Both the position numbers and the translations under genes were made by a program. The notes beneath the pieces are model-generated. The model searched no databases. It worked only from the letters and a program-made list of their open reading frames with translations, and was not told where the DNA came from. Of a DNA stretch of 64,000 bases, positions 36,585 to 44,710 are shown one piece after another (the first letter of the stretch is position 1; each line of letters begins with the position of its first letter). This stretch comes from Phyllobacterium sophorae (GTDB lineage Bacteria > Pseudomonadota > Alphaproteobacteria > Rhizobiales > Rhizobiaceae): contig NZ_PGGM01000002.1 in NCBI RefSeq assembly GCF_003010965.1, forward strand, positions 186,001 through 250,000, read 5' to 3'.

Positions 36585-37208
36585 CTAATGACCTGTCACA
36601 GATATCAGGGCGGGAACCAGATCGCCATAACCGGTGAGGCGGCGCTCATAGGTCAGACCAAGAAAAGCGGCAGCCTCTTCGGCTTTGGCAGTCAACTCAG
36701 CATCATCTGTTTGCGCCAGATAGATCATTTTCGTGTAGTTGCCGAAGTACATATCACGTAATTCGGGATGACGATCCAACCCAAGGGGCTTCACCAGAAA
36801 TGCGTCGAAATGGCGGGCGAGAAAATCCGTCATGAAAAACGAGGTCATGTCGTCGTCCCACTGCGTGGCGAACGTTTCATTCCCGACATAGAATGAAAAG
36901 CAATGCGGTCCGGCGATGCGTTCGACGCCATGTTTTTCACAGACGCGATCGAGCATTCCGCCTGTGCCGCAATCGGCATAACCGACAAAAATGCGTTTGA
37001 TACCCTCAGCTTTTGCCTTGATAATCGCGCGATCCACGGATGGTGCAATCTTGTCGGGGTAGTGATGATAGATCGCAGGCAGGCATTTCAGGTCTATATG
37101 ATCGAGGCCAAATTGTTCGCGTATCGCCAGGATTTCACGGGCGATCATCCCGCAGGCAATAACCCTCACGGTCTCTGCGGATCTCGTTGACTTTCGGCTT
37201 ACATTCAT
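36585..37208 (-). CDS. DUF1638 protein
   Basis: A 207-residue protein of the DUF1638 family, whose function is not established. It has five cysteines (Cys19, 42, 80, 90, 103) in conserved patches: VIACGMIARE, CLPAIYHHYP, VGYADCGTGG and GPHCFSFYVG, which could bind a metal, cluster or corrinoid. DUF1638 genes often lie beside MttB-type methyltransferases and corrinoid proteins; here it is 1 kb from the corrinoid protein gene. A TCGCATAACGCGATGG sequence 16-31 bp before its ATG resembles the other TCGCA-type sites. Confidence 0.85.
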   Translation of the reverse strand: MNVSRKSTRSAETVRVIACGMIAREILAIREQFGLDHIDLKCLPAIYHHYPDKIAPSVDRAIIKAKAEGIKRIFVGYADCGTGGMLDRVCEKHGVERIAGPHCFSFYVGNETFATQWDDDMTSFFMTDFLARHFDAFLVKPLGLDRHPELRDMYFGNYTKMIYLAQTDDAELTAKAEEAAAFLGLTYERRLTGYGDLVPALISVTGH

Positions 37209-37277
37209 GGAACTGATTTTGCTCCATCGCGTTATGCGAGCGTTGGATTTATTTTACCAAAACGGGAGATATCGTCC

Positions 37278-37433
37278 ATGAGACTATCACACATCGCTCC
37301 GATTGCCGCCATTCTTGCCGTTGTCGCTCTTGCAGGCTGCGCAAATACCATTCGCGGCATGGGTGCGGACGCGGCCAATACGGTCAACGCGACCCAGAGC
37401 GCTGGTCAAAGGGTGGCAAGATCTGCCAATTAA
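37278..37433 (+). CDS. Entericidin-type small lipoprotein
   Basis: A 51-residue lipoprotein resembling entericidin A/B. The signal peptide ends in a lipobox LAGC (acylated Cys21), followed by a short helix ANTIRGMGADAANTVNATQ. GGGAGAT lies 7-13 bases before the ATG at 37278. A perfect hairpin terminator follows at 37489. Entericidins are stress-induced outer-membrane antidote/toxin peptides in enterobacteria; in rhizobia the role is unclear. Confidence 0.82.
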   Translation: MRLSHIAPIAAILAVVALAGCANTIRGMGADAANTVNATQSAGQRVARSAN

Positions 37434-37485
37434 CTAACGATGTCGAGCCCGCGAGGTGTTTCTCATTGGCTCCAGCCAGCATTTC

Positions 37486-37514
37486 AAGAGCGGCCGCATT
37501 TGCGGCCGCTTTTG
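37486..37514 (+). terminator. Rho-independent terminator (bidirectional)
   Basis: AGCGGCCGCA (37489-37498) and TGCGGCCGCT (37501-37510) form a 10-bp perfect hairpin with T-rich flank TTTTG. It sits between the lipoprotein gene and the convergent corrinoid protein gene and could serve both. Confidence 0.85.
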
Positions 37515-37520
37515 TAATGT

Positions 37521-38219
37521 TCAGGCACCCGAGAGTTGGTTGTGCTTGCGCTTCATGAACGCCTTGGCCGTCTCCACCGCTACCGCCGCATCGCGGCAGT
37601 AAGCGTCGGCGCCGACAGCCTTGCCGAACTCTTCATTCAGCGGCGCACCACCAACCAGCACGACATAGTCGTCACGAATGCCCTTTTCCTTCATCGTGTC
37701 GATCACGACTTTCATATAGGGCATCGTTGTCGTGAGTAGTGCCGACATGCCCAGAATGTCAGGCTGATGCTCTTCGATGGCGGCGAGATAGTTTTCGACG
37801 GGGTTGTTGATGCCAAGGTCGATCACGTCGAAGCCGGCACCTTCCATCATCATCCCGACGAGGTTTTTGCCAATGTCGTGAATATCGCCTTTGACCGTTC
37901 CAATTACGAGCTTGCCCTGTTTGGGGGCGCCGGTGGCGGCGAGAAGGGGACGCAGAATAAACATGCCGGCTTTCATCGCATTGGCTGAAAGCAGAACTTC
38001 CGGCACGAAAAGAATGCCGTCGCGGAAATCCTCGCCGACGATGCGCATTCCCTCGACCAGAGCTTCGGTAAGGACCTTGTAGGGTGCCCAGCCGCGCTCA
38101 AGAAGAATTTGAGTGCCTTCCTCGATTTCTTCCTTCAATCCGTCATACAGATCATCGTGCATTTGCTCGACGAGTTCATCGTCCGAAAGCTCCGAAAGAA
38201 TGATTTCATCATCGGCCAT
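37521..38219 (-). CDS. Cobalamin-binding corrinoid protein (MtbC/MtgC-like)
   Basis: A 232-residue carrier that holds B12 and passes methyl groups between methyltransferases. The N-terminal helical cap (about 1-90) is followed by the B12 Rossmann domain with the His-on signature GDIHDIGKNLVGMMMEGAGF and later GMSALLTTTMPYMK and VLVGGAPLN. The first 37 residues are strikingly acidic (about 15 Asp/Glu, one Lys), opposite in charge to the Arg-rich tails of its likely partners. ATG 38219 has GAAAGG upstream; the frame start at 38237 is a TTG. Divergent from mttB at 38462, with a shared 242-bp promoter region. Confidence 0.93.
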   Translation of the reverse strand: MADDEIILSELSDDELVEQMHDDLYDGLKEEIEEGTQILLERGWAPYKVLTEALVEGMRIVGEDFRDGILFVPEVLLSANAMKAGMFILRPLLAATGAPKQGKLVIGTVKGDIHDIGKNLVGMMMEGAGFDVIDLGINNPVENYLAAIEEHQPDILGMSALLTTTMPYMKVVIDTMKEKGIRDDYVVLVGGAPLNEEFGKAVGADAYCRDAAVAVETAKAFMKRKHNQLSGA

Positions 38220-38311
38220 GGGTATGCGTCCTTTCAAGCGTTATGCACAGGTCAGTATCATAACTGGCGTTCTATTAACATATCGGGCAAGTTGCTGAAA
38301 ACGCATCGCTT

Positions 38312-38320
38312 AAATGCGAC
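38312..38320 (-). promoter_or_regulatory. GTCGCATTT motif upstream of the corrinoid protein gene
   Basis: GTCGCATTT on the minus strand, 101 bp before the ATG of the corrinoid protein; AAGCGATG follows so that TCGCATTTAAGCGA forms an inverted repeat. It is in the divergent promoter region shared with the first mttB gene. Confidence 0.35.
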
Positions 38321-38461
38321 CTAGTAAATGACGAAAACGACTGGGTGTTTGTCTTCGATGCGCCATTGCGTGCCGCACACGGAAACGCCATTACAAGCGT
38401 CGGCGTTAGGATTTGGTCTGGTTAAGAAGCAGTCCGCGCTTCGAGCGCTTGGAGAAAGATA

Positions 38462-40048
38462 ATGATTGAGGAAACGCCAATCGATGCACCCGCTGAAGCG
38501 GAGACAAGCAGTGGACGGCGCGGCCGCGGCGCTGGTGCAGGTGCTGCCGCGCGTCGAGCAGCCCGTTCCGGTGGTGGTCCCGGCAAGTCTCTCACCTATA
38601 TCACGCGCAAGATTCGCACCTATGAAGTGCTGGACGAAGAGGGCCTGGCGCTGATCGAGGCGAATGCGGATACCATTCTCGAAGAGATTGGCATCGAATT
38701 TCGCGATGATGCCGAAGCTCTTGCTTTGTGGAAGGAAGCTGGTGCTGACGTTAAAGGCGAACGCGTGCATTTCCCCAAGGGGCTTCCACGGTCCCTGCTA
38801 AAGACAGCCCCTTCAATTTATACGCAACATGCCCGCAATCCCGAGCGCGCTGTGCAAATCGGCGGCAATGCTACCGTTTTTGCGCCGGTGTACGGCCCGC
38901 CCTTTGTGCGTGACCTTGATGGCAATCGCCGCTATGCAACGATTGAAGACTTCAACAATTTCGTCAAACTTGCCTATATGGCGCCATCCATACATCACTC
39001 CGGTGGTACCGTATGCGAACCGGTCGATGTACCGGTCAACAAGCGCCACCTTGATATGGTCTATGCTCATATCAAATATTCTGACAAGCCCTTCATGGGG
39101 TCTGTAACCGCACCGGAGCGTGCGGAAGATACTATTTCAATGTGCAAGCTGGTATTTGGCGAAGATTATCTCGATCAGAACACCGTTTTGACCAGTCTTA
39201 TCAATGCAAATTCGCCGATGGTATTCGATGAAACCATGGTCGGTGCGTTGAAGGTGTATGCACGCAACAACCAGGCATGCATCGTCACGCCGTTCATTCT
39301 CGCAGGTGCGATGAGTCCAGTGACGGTGGCAGGTACGCTGACGCAGGTTCTGGCGGAAGTTCTCGCGGGTGCATCGTTCACACAGCTGATACGACCAGGC
39401 GCACCGGTTATCTTCGGCACGTTCGCTTCATCGATCTCAATGCAGTCGGGCGCGCCGACCTTCGGTACACCGGAACCGTCGCTGGTTTCCTATGGCGCGG
39501 CGCAATTGGCGCGCCGTCTCGGATTGCCTTTCCGTACGGGCGGCTCGCTGTGCGCTTCGAAAGTACCCGATGCGCAGGCTGCTTACGAGAGTGCCAATAC
39601 ATTGAATTCCACGCTGCTTGCCGGCACGAACTTCGTTCTGCATTCGGCGGGTTGGCTCGAAGGCGGTCTGGTCTCGTCCTATGAGAAGTTCATGATGGAT
39701 ATCGACCAGCTCGGCATGGCGCAGAAGATCGCCGAAGGCGTGGACCTTTCCGAGAATGGTCAGGCAATGGACGCCATTCGGCAGGTTGGGCCAGGAAGCC
39801 ACTATCTTGGTTGCGACCACACCCAGGCGAATTTCCAGACGGCTTTCTATCGCTCGAATATCGCAGACAACAATTCCTACGAGCAGTGGCTGGCCGAGGG
39901 CGAGAAGCGTGCGGACCAGCGTGCCAACGAACTCGCGCGCCGCTGGCTTGAGACTTACGAAGCGCCTTATCTCGATCCGGCAATCGACGAATCCCTGAAA
40001 GAGTTCATTGCCAAGAAGAAGGCTTCGATGCCCGACGCCTTCACTTGA
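38462..40048 (+). CDS. MttB-family methylamine:corrinoid methyltransferase, copy 1
   Basis: A 528-residue TIM-barrel methyltransferase of the trimethylamine methyltransferase superfamily. There is no in-frame amber codon, so no pyrrolysine: this places it with the non-Pyl MttB homologues such as glycine betaine:corrinoid methyltransferase (MtgB). It is expected to demethylate a quaternary amine (glycine or proline betaine, carnitine) onto the adjacent corrinoid protein. An unusual N-terminal leader contains SSGRRGRGAGAGAAARRAAR (residues 16-35) before the barrel starts near residue 45. Divergent from the corrinoid protein gene; followed by an Fe-S protein gene at 86 bp. A paralogue is at 48235-49815. 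Confidence 0.9.
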   Translation: MIEETPIDAPAEAETSSGRRGRGAGAGAAARRAARSGGGPGKSLTYITRKIRTYEVLDEEGLALIEANADTILEEIGIEFRDDAEALALWKEAGADVKGERVHFPKGLPRSLLKTAPSIYTQHARNPERAVQIGGNATVFAPVYGPPFVRDLDGNRRYATIEDFNNFVKLAYMAPSIHHSGGTVCEPVDVPVNKRHLDMVYAHIKYSDKPFMGSVTAPERAEDTISMCKLVFGEDYLDQNTVLTSLINANSPMVFDETMVGALKVYARNNQACIVTPFILAGAMSPVTVAGTLTQVLAEVLAGASFTQLIRPGAPVIFGTFASSISMQSGAPTFGTPEPSLVSYGAAQLARRLGLPFRTGGSLCASKVPDAQAAYESANTLNSTLLAGTNFVLHSAGWLEGGLVSSYEKFMMDIDQLGMAQKIAEGVDLSENGQAMDAIRQVGPGSHYLGCDHTQANFQTAFYRSNIADNNSYEQWLAEGEKRADQRANELARRWLETYEAPYLDPAIDESLKEFIAKKKASMPDAFT

Positions 40049-40134
40049 AAGAAGCCCGAGGACGGCCGGGCTAAAGTGGCCAATTTGATCCACAAGGAAG
40101 TCTGGGCCTCTGCTGTAAAGGGCTCAGATGCCGG

Positions 40135-40821
40135 ATGACCGTTACTCATCCGATCCTCGATCAAATCGCCGCCGCGCTGGAGCCATATGGTTTGGTCCAG
40201 CGCGGCGGTATTGTTTTTGATGAAGTTAACGTTCCTTCGCCCTTGATCCGGGGATCGCATTTTCGAAGCGTCGTCCTGGTGGGGCACTTCGGCTCATCGA
40301 TTTGGCCGCATTTCGTACGATGGCGAGAAGATCATCCGGGCGCGCAAGATCCGCTCGATACCTGGTCCAGGGAAGTGTTGACTGCGGTGGCCGCAAGATT
40401 TGGCGCAACGGCGGTGTTTCCGTCCGACCAGCCCTATCTGCCGTTTCAGCAATGGGCGATGTGCGCCGAAGGACTGAATACTTCTCCGCTCGGAATATTG
40501 ATTCATCCGCAATATGGGCTATGGCACGCATTTCGTGGGGCACTTCTGTTTGATCATGTGCTCGACTTGTCCAGCGGTGGTCCGCAACGTCATCCCTGTG
40601 ACGATTGCCGGGACAGGCCGTGCCTTTCAGCCTGCCCAGTGAATGCTTTCTCCATTGACGGATATGATGTCGTTCGTTGCCGTGGCCATCTTGCTTCCGG
40701 AGAAGGGGACACGTGCATAACCGGCGGTTGCCTGGCGCGCCGCGCCTGTCCTGTCGGACACGAGCATGCCTACTCTGCACAACAGATGCGGTTTCATATG
40801 CATGCATTCGCGAAAGCCTGA
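40135..40821 (+). CDS. Ferredoxin-like Fe-S protein
   Basis: A 228-residue protein with a C-terminal cysteine cluster: CDDCRDRPCLSACP (CxxCx4CxxxCP) followed by DTCITGGCLARRACP, eight or more cysteines in all, enough for two [4Fe-4S] clusters. The N-terminal part (about 1-145) has SVVLVGHFGSSIWPHF and GILIHPQYGLWHAFRGALLF and may be a nucleotide or cofactor-binding domain, distantly like QueG. Place directly behind mttB suggests an electron donor for corrinoid reactivation, but that is inference. It precedes padR by 147 bp. Confidence 0.75.
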   Translation: MTVTHPILDQIAAALEPYGLVQRGGIVFDEVNVPSPLIRGSHFRSVVLVGHFGSSIWPHFVRWREDHPGAQDPLDTWSREVLTAVAARFGATAVFPSDQPYLPFQQWAMCAEGLNTSPLGILIHPQYGLWHAFRGALLFDHVLDLSSGGPQRHPCDDCRDRPCLSACPVNAFSIDGYDVVRCRGHLASGEGDTCITGGCLARRACPVGHEHAYSAQQMRFHMHAFAKA

Positions 40822-40886
40822 GGCCGGGCAGACCTGCGCGCAAGAAAACTTATGCTATTTCAAATGCTTAGCCGAGTTTCCCAACA

Positions 40887-40950
40887 AAAGATATATCGTT
40901 GGCTTGATAAAAGATATATCTTTGTATAGATATTACTTATGAAAGATATA
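40887..40950 (+). promoter_or_regulatory. Candidate PadR autoregulatory operator with three AAAGATATA repeats
   Basis: AAAGATATATC begins at 40887; AAAGATATATCTTT, a perfect 14-bp palindrome, is at 40910-40923; and AAAGATATA recurs at 40942-40950, which is upstream of the chosen ATG of padR (40969). The copies are 23 and 32 bp apart. Placement over the padR promoter is typical of self-repression by PadR proteins. Confidence 0.5.
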
Positions 40951-40968
40951 ACTAGGAGACATCATTCC

Positions 40969-41574
40969 ATGTATGGTCATTGCAGAAAACACCACGGCCA
41001 CGGCGGCGATCATTGGTCGCGCGTTGAAACAATGTCAGGTTCGCACGAGGGCGGGGGCCGCTTTGGCGGACGCGGACGCGGCGGTCCATTCGGGCGGCAT
41101 AGAGACGGTCCGTTTGGCGGGCGTGGTCCCCGTATGTTCGATCCAGGTGCATTGCGCCTTGTCGTCCTCGGTTTGATCGCGGAAGAGCCACGTCACGGCT
41201 ACGACGTCATCAAGGCGCTGGAGGCAAGGTTCCAGGGCGCCTACAGCCCGAGTGCAGGTGCGATTTACCCGATGCTGCAGATGATGGAGGAGGCCGATCT
41301 TGTCACTTCCACCACAACTGGCAACAAGCGGCTCTATACGATCACGGAACAGGGGCTTGCCTATCTCGAAGAGAATCGCGCGGAGCTGGACAAGATCAAC
41401 GCCCAACTCGACAATGCTTCTGGCGAGATACGTGGTGCCGCTTTGGGCGAGGAAATGCATGCGTTGAGCTTCGCGCTTCGCTCGAAGCTTCGCAGCGGTT
41501 CGCTGACTGCCGAAAAGGCGGATCAGCTGCGCGAAATCCTGAAAAGGGTCCGCCGCGAGATCGAGGACCTTTGA
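40969..41574 (+). CDS. PadR-family regulator with Gly/Arg-rich N-terminus
   Basis: A 201-residue PadR winged-helix regulator. The first 55 residues are a low-complexity His/Gly/Arg stretch (GGGRFGGRGRGGPFGRHR and GPFGGRGPR), followed by the PadR domain (ALRLVVLGLIAEEPRHGYDVIKALE, PSAGAIYPMLQMMEEADLV, KRLYTITEQG) and a C-terminal helical dimerisation domain. Start set at ATG 40969 because AGGAG lies 10 bases upstream; the frame from 40939 lacks a ribosome site and would overlap the operator repeats. Confidence 0.85.
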   Translation: MYGHCRKHHGHGGDHWSRVETMSGSHEGGGRFGGRGRGGPFGRHRDGPFGGRGPRMFDPGALRLVVLGLIAEEPRHGYDVIKALEARFQGAYSPSAGAIYPMLQMMEEADLVTSTTTGNKRLYTITEQGLAYLEENRAELDKINAQLDNASGEIRGAALGEEMHALSFALRSKLRSGSLTAEKADQLREILKRVRREIEDL

Positions 41575-41592
41575 CGGCCCCAGAATAAAATA

Positions 41593-41617
41593 GAACCAGC
41601 GGATGAACCGCTGGTTC
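41593..41617. terminator. Bidirectional hairpin terminator
   Basis: GAACCAGCGG (41593-41602) pairs with CCGCTGGTTC (41608-41617) around ATGAA, between the convergent ends of padR and bmt. Confidence 0.75.
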
Positions 41618-41623
41618 CTATGT

Positions 41624-42637
41624 CTAGCCGCGGCGCCCGCGACGCTCGCGCTTTGGTGTGTCGTCCGCGTGGGCGGCGAGCTTGTTGCGCATCGGTCCAA
41701 TAGTTTCGACGATCGTCTCAACAGTAGGGCGTGGCCCATGAACATGGCTGTCGAGCGCCTTGCGCATCGCTGCCAGATGCTCAAATGACGTACCGCAGCA
41801 GCCGCCGATGATCCTAGCGCCGCCATCAATGGCAAGGCGAGCGTAATTAGCCATCAAATCGGGTGTTCCGGAATAGAAAATCTCGGATCCACGAAATTCG
41901 GGAATGCCGCAATTCCCCTTGATGACAATAGTCGCAGACGGATCGGCCTCGCTCATGTCAAGCAGGGACGCGAGAATGTCTGAAGCGCCGACGCCGCAAT
42001 TAGCACCAACGGCAACCGGCTTTTCGCCGAGACCATCGACAACGCCATGAATTTCTTTCGGTGGCAGGCCCATCATCGTCTTGCCCGCCGTATCGAACGA
42101 ACCCGTATAGACGTAGGGGAGGCCGACCTTGACCGCAGCTTCGGCAGCGGCGCGGATTTCGCCGGGCGCCGACATGGTTTCAATCCAGGCGACATCGACG
42201 CCGCCGGCCTTCAAGCCTTCCAGTTGCTCTGTGAAGGCTGCGACTGCGTCTGCCTCGGTCAAGGCACCAAGCGGCACAAGCAATTCGCCCGTTGGACCGA
42301 CCGATCCAGCAACGATGACCTTTCGATCCGCCTTGTCGGCGACACCGCGGGCAAGTTCCGCCGCTTTCTTGTTGAGCTCAAACACTCGATCCTGTGCATG
42401 ATGCAGCTTCAGTCGATGCCTCGTGCCGCCAAAGGAATTGGTCAGGATGATATCTGCACCGGCATCCACAAAACCCTGATGCAGCGCGGTGATCTTTTCC
42501 GGCTGGGCATCGTTCCAGAGTTCTGGCGCTTCGCCTGCTTCGAGGCCAGTCGCAAACAGGTTCGTACCGGTTGCGCCATCAGCCAGCAAAACGCCTTTTT
42601 CGGCGATGAGTTCAGCGAGTGGATTTGCAATGGTCAT
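41624..42637 (-). CDS. bmt: Betaine-homocysteine S-methyltransferase
   Basis: A 337-residue zinc methyltransferase that uses glycine betaine to methylate homocysteine, giving dimethylglycine and methionine. The TIM barrel shows LLADGATGTNLF, a first zinc cysteine in GANCGVGASD and the second and third in IIGGCCGTSFEHL. This is the BHMT form rather than MetH. The C-terminal tail DTPKRERRGRRG is basic and resembles the tail of the corrinoid activator (GDATPRRRS). AAGGA precedes the ATG. A 20-bp palindrome sits 35 bp upstream. Confidence 0.92.
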   Translation of the reverse strand: MTIANPLAELIAEKGVLLADGATGTNLFATGLEAGEAPELWNDAQPEKITALHQGFVDAGADIILTNSFGGTRHRLKLHHAQDRVFELNKKAAELARGVADKADRKVIVAGSVGPTGELLVPLGALTEADAVAAFTEQLEGLKAGGVDVAWIETMSAPGEIRAAAEAAVKVGLPYVYTGSFDTAGKTMMGLPPKEIHGVVDGLGEKPVAVGANCGVGASDILASLLDMSEADPSATIVIKGNCGIPEFRGSEIFYSGTPDLMANYARLAIDGGARIIGGCCGTSFEHLAAMRKALDSHVHGPRPTVETIVETIGPMRNKLAAHADDTPKRERRGRRG

Positions 42638-42671
42638 GACGGATATTCCTTTAGGATCGAATAGATAACGA

Positions 42672-42691
42672 TATAAGGAAGTCTTTATATG
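42672..42691 (-). promoter_or_regulatory. 20-bp palindrome upstream of bmt (SAM/methionine-type operator?)
   Basis: ATATAAGGAAGTCTTTATAT matches its own reverse complement except at two central-flank positions. It lies 35-54 bp before the bmt start, overlapping the expected promoter. Palindromes of this kind front methionine-cycle genes controlled by ArsR-type SAM or SAH sensors in alphaproteobacteria; I recall this only in outline. Confidence 0.5.
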
Positions 42692-42704
42692 TGGTCAATC
42701 GTCA

Positions 42705-42715
42705 TTTGCGACAAG
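42705..42715 (-). promoter_or_regulatory. TTGTCGCAAAT motif upstream of bmt
   Basis: TTGTCGCAAAT on the minus strand, 77 bp before the bmt start; TTTGCGCAAAC lies about 12 bases further upstream as a possible second half-site. Part of the recurring TGTCGCA pattern. Confidence 0.35.
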
Positions 42716-42726
42716 GTTTGCGCAAA

Positions 42727-43563
42727 TTAGACCACCTTCAAGGAGGGAATGTACGCCGCCACTTCGTGCGCATTGATCTTGGCGACACGGATCAGGCCGT
42801 CAAAATGCCGCTGCAAGGTAAGTACCGCCTCGGTCGTGTTTAAAACCAGATACATTTCGCCGACAAAGATAGCCGCGCGATAGGGTCCGAAAACCGTGTA
42901 GGGGACCGAATACCGCTCCCTCCCGTCGAATAGGTAGAGGCGGAAGGAGGGGTAAAGCTCATCCAACAGCACTGCCATATGTTCGAGCTGCTGGAGGCGG
43001 ACACTGCGGGGAAGGTCGCTCCATATGCCGCAGCCGGCAGCGAAATCCTGCAGTCTCTGGAACGGCATACAGACCTCCATATCCGTACCTGGTTGCCGGT
43101 TATAGTCCAGGCGAAATGCGGTTTCGCTTATCTGTGTCGCCGGGTCGCGGTGAACCATTGAGGTTTCATAGGCGATAACCGCCCGGGTGCGCAGGAGGTC
43201 GGGGAAGCGGGCAGGCACATAGCGTATCTTGCTGCCTGTGGCTTCCGCATGCCAGCGAACCAGCAGCGTCTGTTCGAAACCGTCCACGCCCTCTTCGATT
43301 TCGAGACTTGGTCGCAGTTCACCAATGATGCCTTCATCCTGGCTGAGACCCAACAGCCAATCAAGGGACACCCCATAGCGCTCCGCGATGTTGAGCAGCG
43401 TTTCGACGCGGGGGAGTCGCGTGGACTGTCCGGACAGAAGTTGTGAAAGCGCCGACCGATCGATTCCGACCGATGCGGCAAATGACGACTGGTTGTCACC
43501 GCTGCGTAAGAGAAGGCTTTTCACACGCTCCTGGAACAGGCGAGAAAGATCGCGTTTATCCAT
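42727..43563 (-). CDS. XRE-family regulator with C-terminal sensor domain
   Basis: A 278-residue regulator with an N-terminal Cro/CI helix-turn-helix (about 10-70: NQSSFAASVGIDRSALSQLLSG, RVETLLNIAERYGVSLDWLLGLS) and a large C-terminal domain of unknown ligand. It starts 106 bp from the divergent desaturase-like gene and ends 89 bp from the start of bmt, and is likely to control one or both. The intergenic DNA has a CTGACAA direct repeat (43646 and 43656). Confidence 0.87.
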   Translation of the reverse strand: MDKRDLSRLFQERVKSLLLRSGDNQSSFAASVGIDRSALSQLLSGQSTRLPRVETLLNIAERYGVSLDWLLGLSQDEGIIGELRPSLEIEEGVDGFEQTLLVRWHAEATGSKIRYVPARFPDLLRTRAVIAYETSMVHRDPATQISETAFRLDYNRQPGTDMEVCMPFQRLQDFAAGCGIWSDLPRSVRLQQLEHMAVLLDELYPSFRLYLFDGRERYSVPYTVFGPYRAAIFVGEMYLVLNTTEAVLTLQRHFDGLIRVAKINAHEVAAYIPSLKVV

Positions 43564-43669
43564 TTCTTCTCCGCATTGTTTACTAAGTACAACATATGCT
43601 TCATTTGGTGCGCATAATCAACACTTTCTCACAATAATCGCATTGCTGACAACTCCTGACAATGAGACC

Positions 43670-44710
43670 ATGAAAAACATGGAATCAGAAAGACATACGG
43701 AAACAACTGCATACCAGCCCCGGCGAAAGCGCCTTGGCATTGAATGGCCAACCATCGGTCTCATGATCGTCTGCTACGGGCTTTGGTTAACCGCCGGCTA
43801 TTACATTTATCCCGTCATGCCGATCCTGGCTTTGGCCCTGATGGCGGTTTCAGTGGCATTCCATTCGTCCTTGCAACATGAAGTATTGCACGGCCATCCG
43901 ACACGTAACGGCATGATCAATGAAATTCTTGTCTCGCTGCCGATAGGCCTTGTCTTTCCCTATCGGCGTTACAAGCACTTGCATCTGAAACACCATGCGG
44001 ACGAACGGCTGACAGATCCCTATGACGACCCTGAGAGCTATTATCGGGCTTTGGGTGATTGGGAGAAGCTGCCTTCGTTCGTCAGGGCATTGCTCGGCTG
44101 GAACAATTCCCTTGTGGGCCGGATCGTTATTGGACCGGCGCTGATGGTCGTCGGCTTTGTTGTCAACGAGACAAGATTGGTTGTTGGGGGCGATGACAAG
44201 ACCCGCACCGCCTGGGTGCTGCATGGACTGGGTCTTGTTCCGATGCTGGCGACGGTGTGGTTCGTATTCGGCATCCCGCTCTGGCTCTATGCGCTGACGG
44301 CTGTTTATTGGGGGTTGTCGATCATCTCGATCCGCAGCTATTGTGAGCATCAATGGTCGGAACGTCCGGACGGGCGGACCGTCATTGTCGAAAAATCGCC
44401 TTTGGCGCTTATATTCCTCAACAACAATCTGCATTTCGTCCATCACAAGCGTCCAACGGCGCCGTGGTATGATCTGCCACAACTTTACCGCGAGCAGCGC
44501 GAGGAGTGGCAGCGCATGAATGGCGGCTATGTCTTCCGCAACTATTTCGAGATCTTGCGGGCTTACGCTTTCCGCAAGAAGCAGGAAGTGGTTCACCCCG
44601 TTCTGCGGCGCGAACCGGCACCTGGACGCGCTTTCCGTCCGCGCCGCCACGGCATCAGTTTGCAGGGCGGCTCTACACTTCCCATTCCCGCCGAGCCGCC
44701 TAAAGAGTAG
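43670..44710 (+). CDS. Fatty acid desaturase/hydroxylase family membrane di-iron enzyme
   Basis: A 346-residue membrane protein with the three His boxes of the desaturase superfamily: HSSLQHEVLHGHP (HxxxxH type), HLHLKHHADERL (HxxHH) and HFVHHKRPTAPW (HxxHH). About four membrane helices. The substrate is not known; next to bmt and a betaine cluster it might hydroxylate an N-methylated compound instead of a fatty acid, but this is speculation. ATG 43670 starts the clean N-terminus; an ATG three codons on is an alternative. Confidence 0.85.
   Translation: MKNMESERHTETTAYQPRRKRLGIEWPTIGLMIVCYGLWLTAGYYIYPVMPILALALMAVSVAFHSSLQHEVLHGHPTRNGMINEILVSLPIGLVFPYRRYKHLHLKHHADERLTDPYDDPESYYRALGDWEKLPSFVRALLGWNNSLVGRIVIGPALMVVGFVVNETRLVVGGDDKTRTAWVLHGLGLVPMLATVWFVFGIPLWLYALTAVYWGLSIISIRSYCEHQWSERPDGRTVIVEKSPLALIFLNNNLHFVHHKRPTAPWYDLPQLYREQREEWQRMNGGYVFRNYFEILRAYAFRKKQEVVHPVLRREPAPGRAFRPRRHGISLQGGSTLPIPAEPPKE

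Noticed and set aside
38462-40048. Possible pyrrolysine-containing MttB
   Set aside because: No in-frame TAG is present in either mttB gene, and no pyl genes are in the window; these are the non-Pyl homologues.
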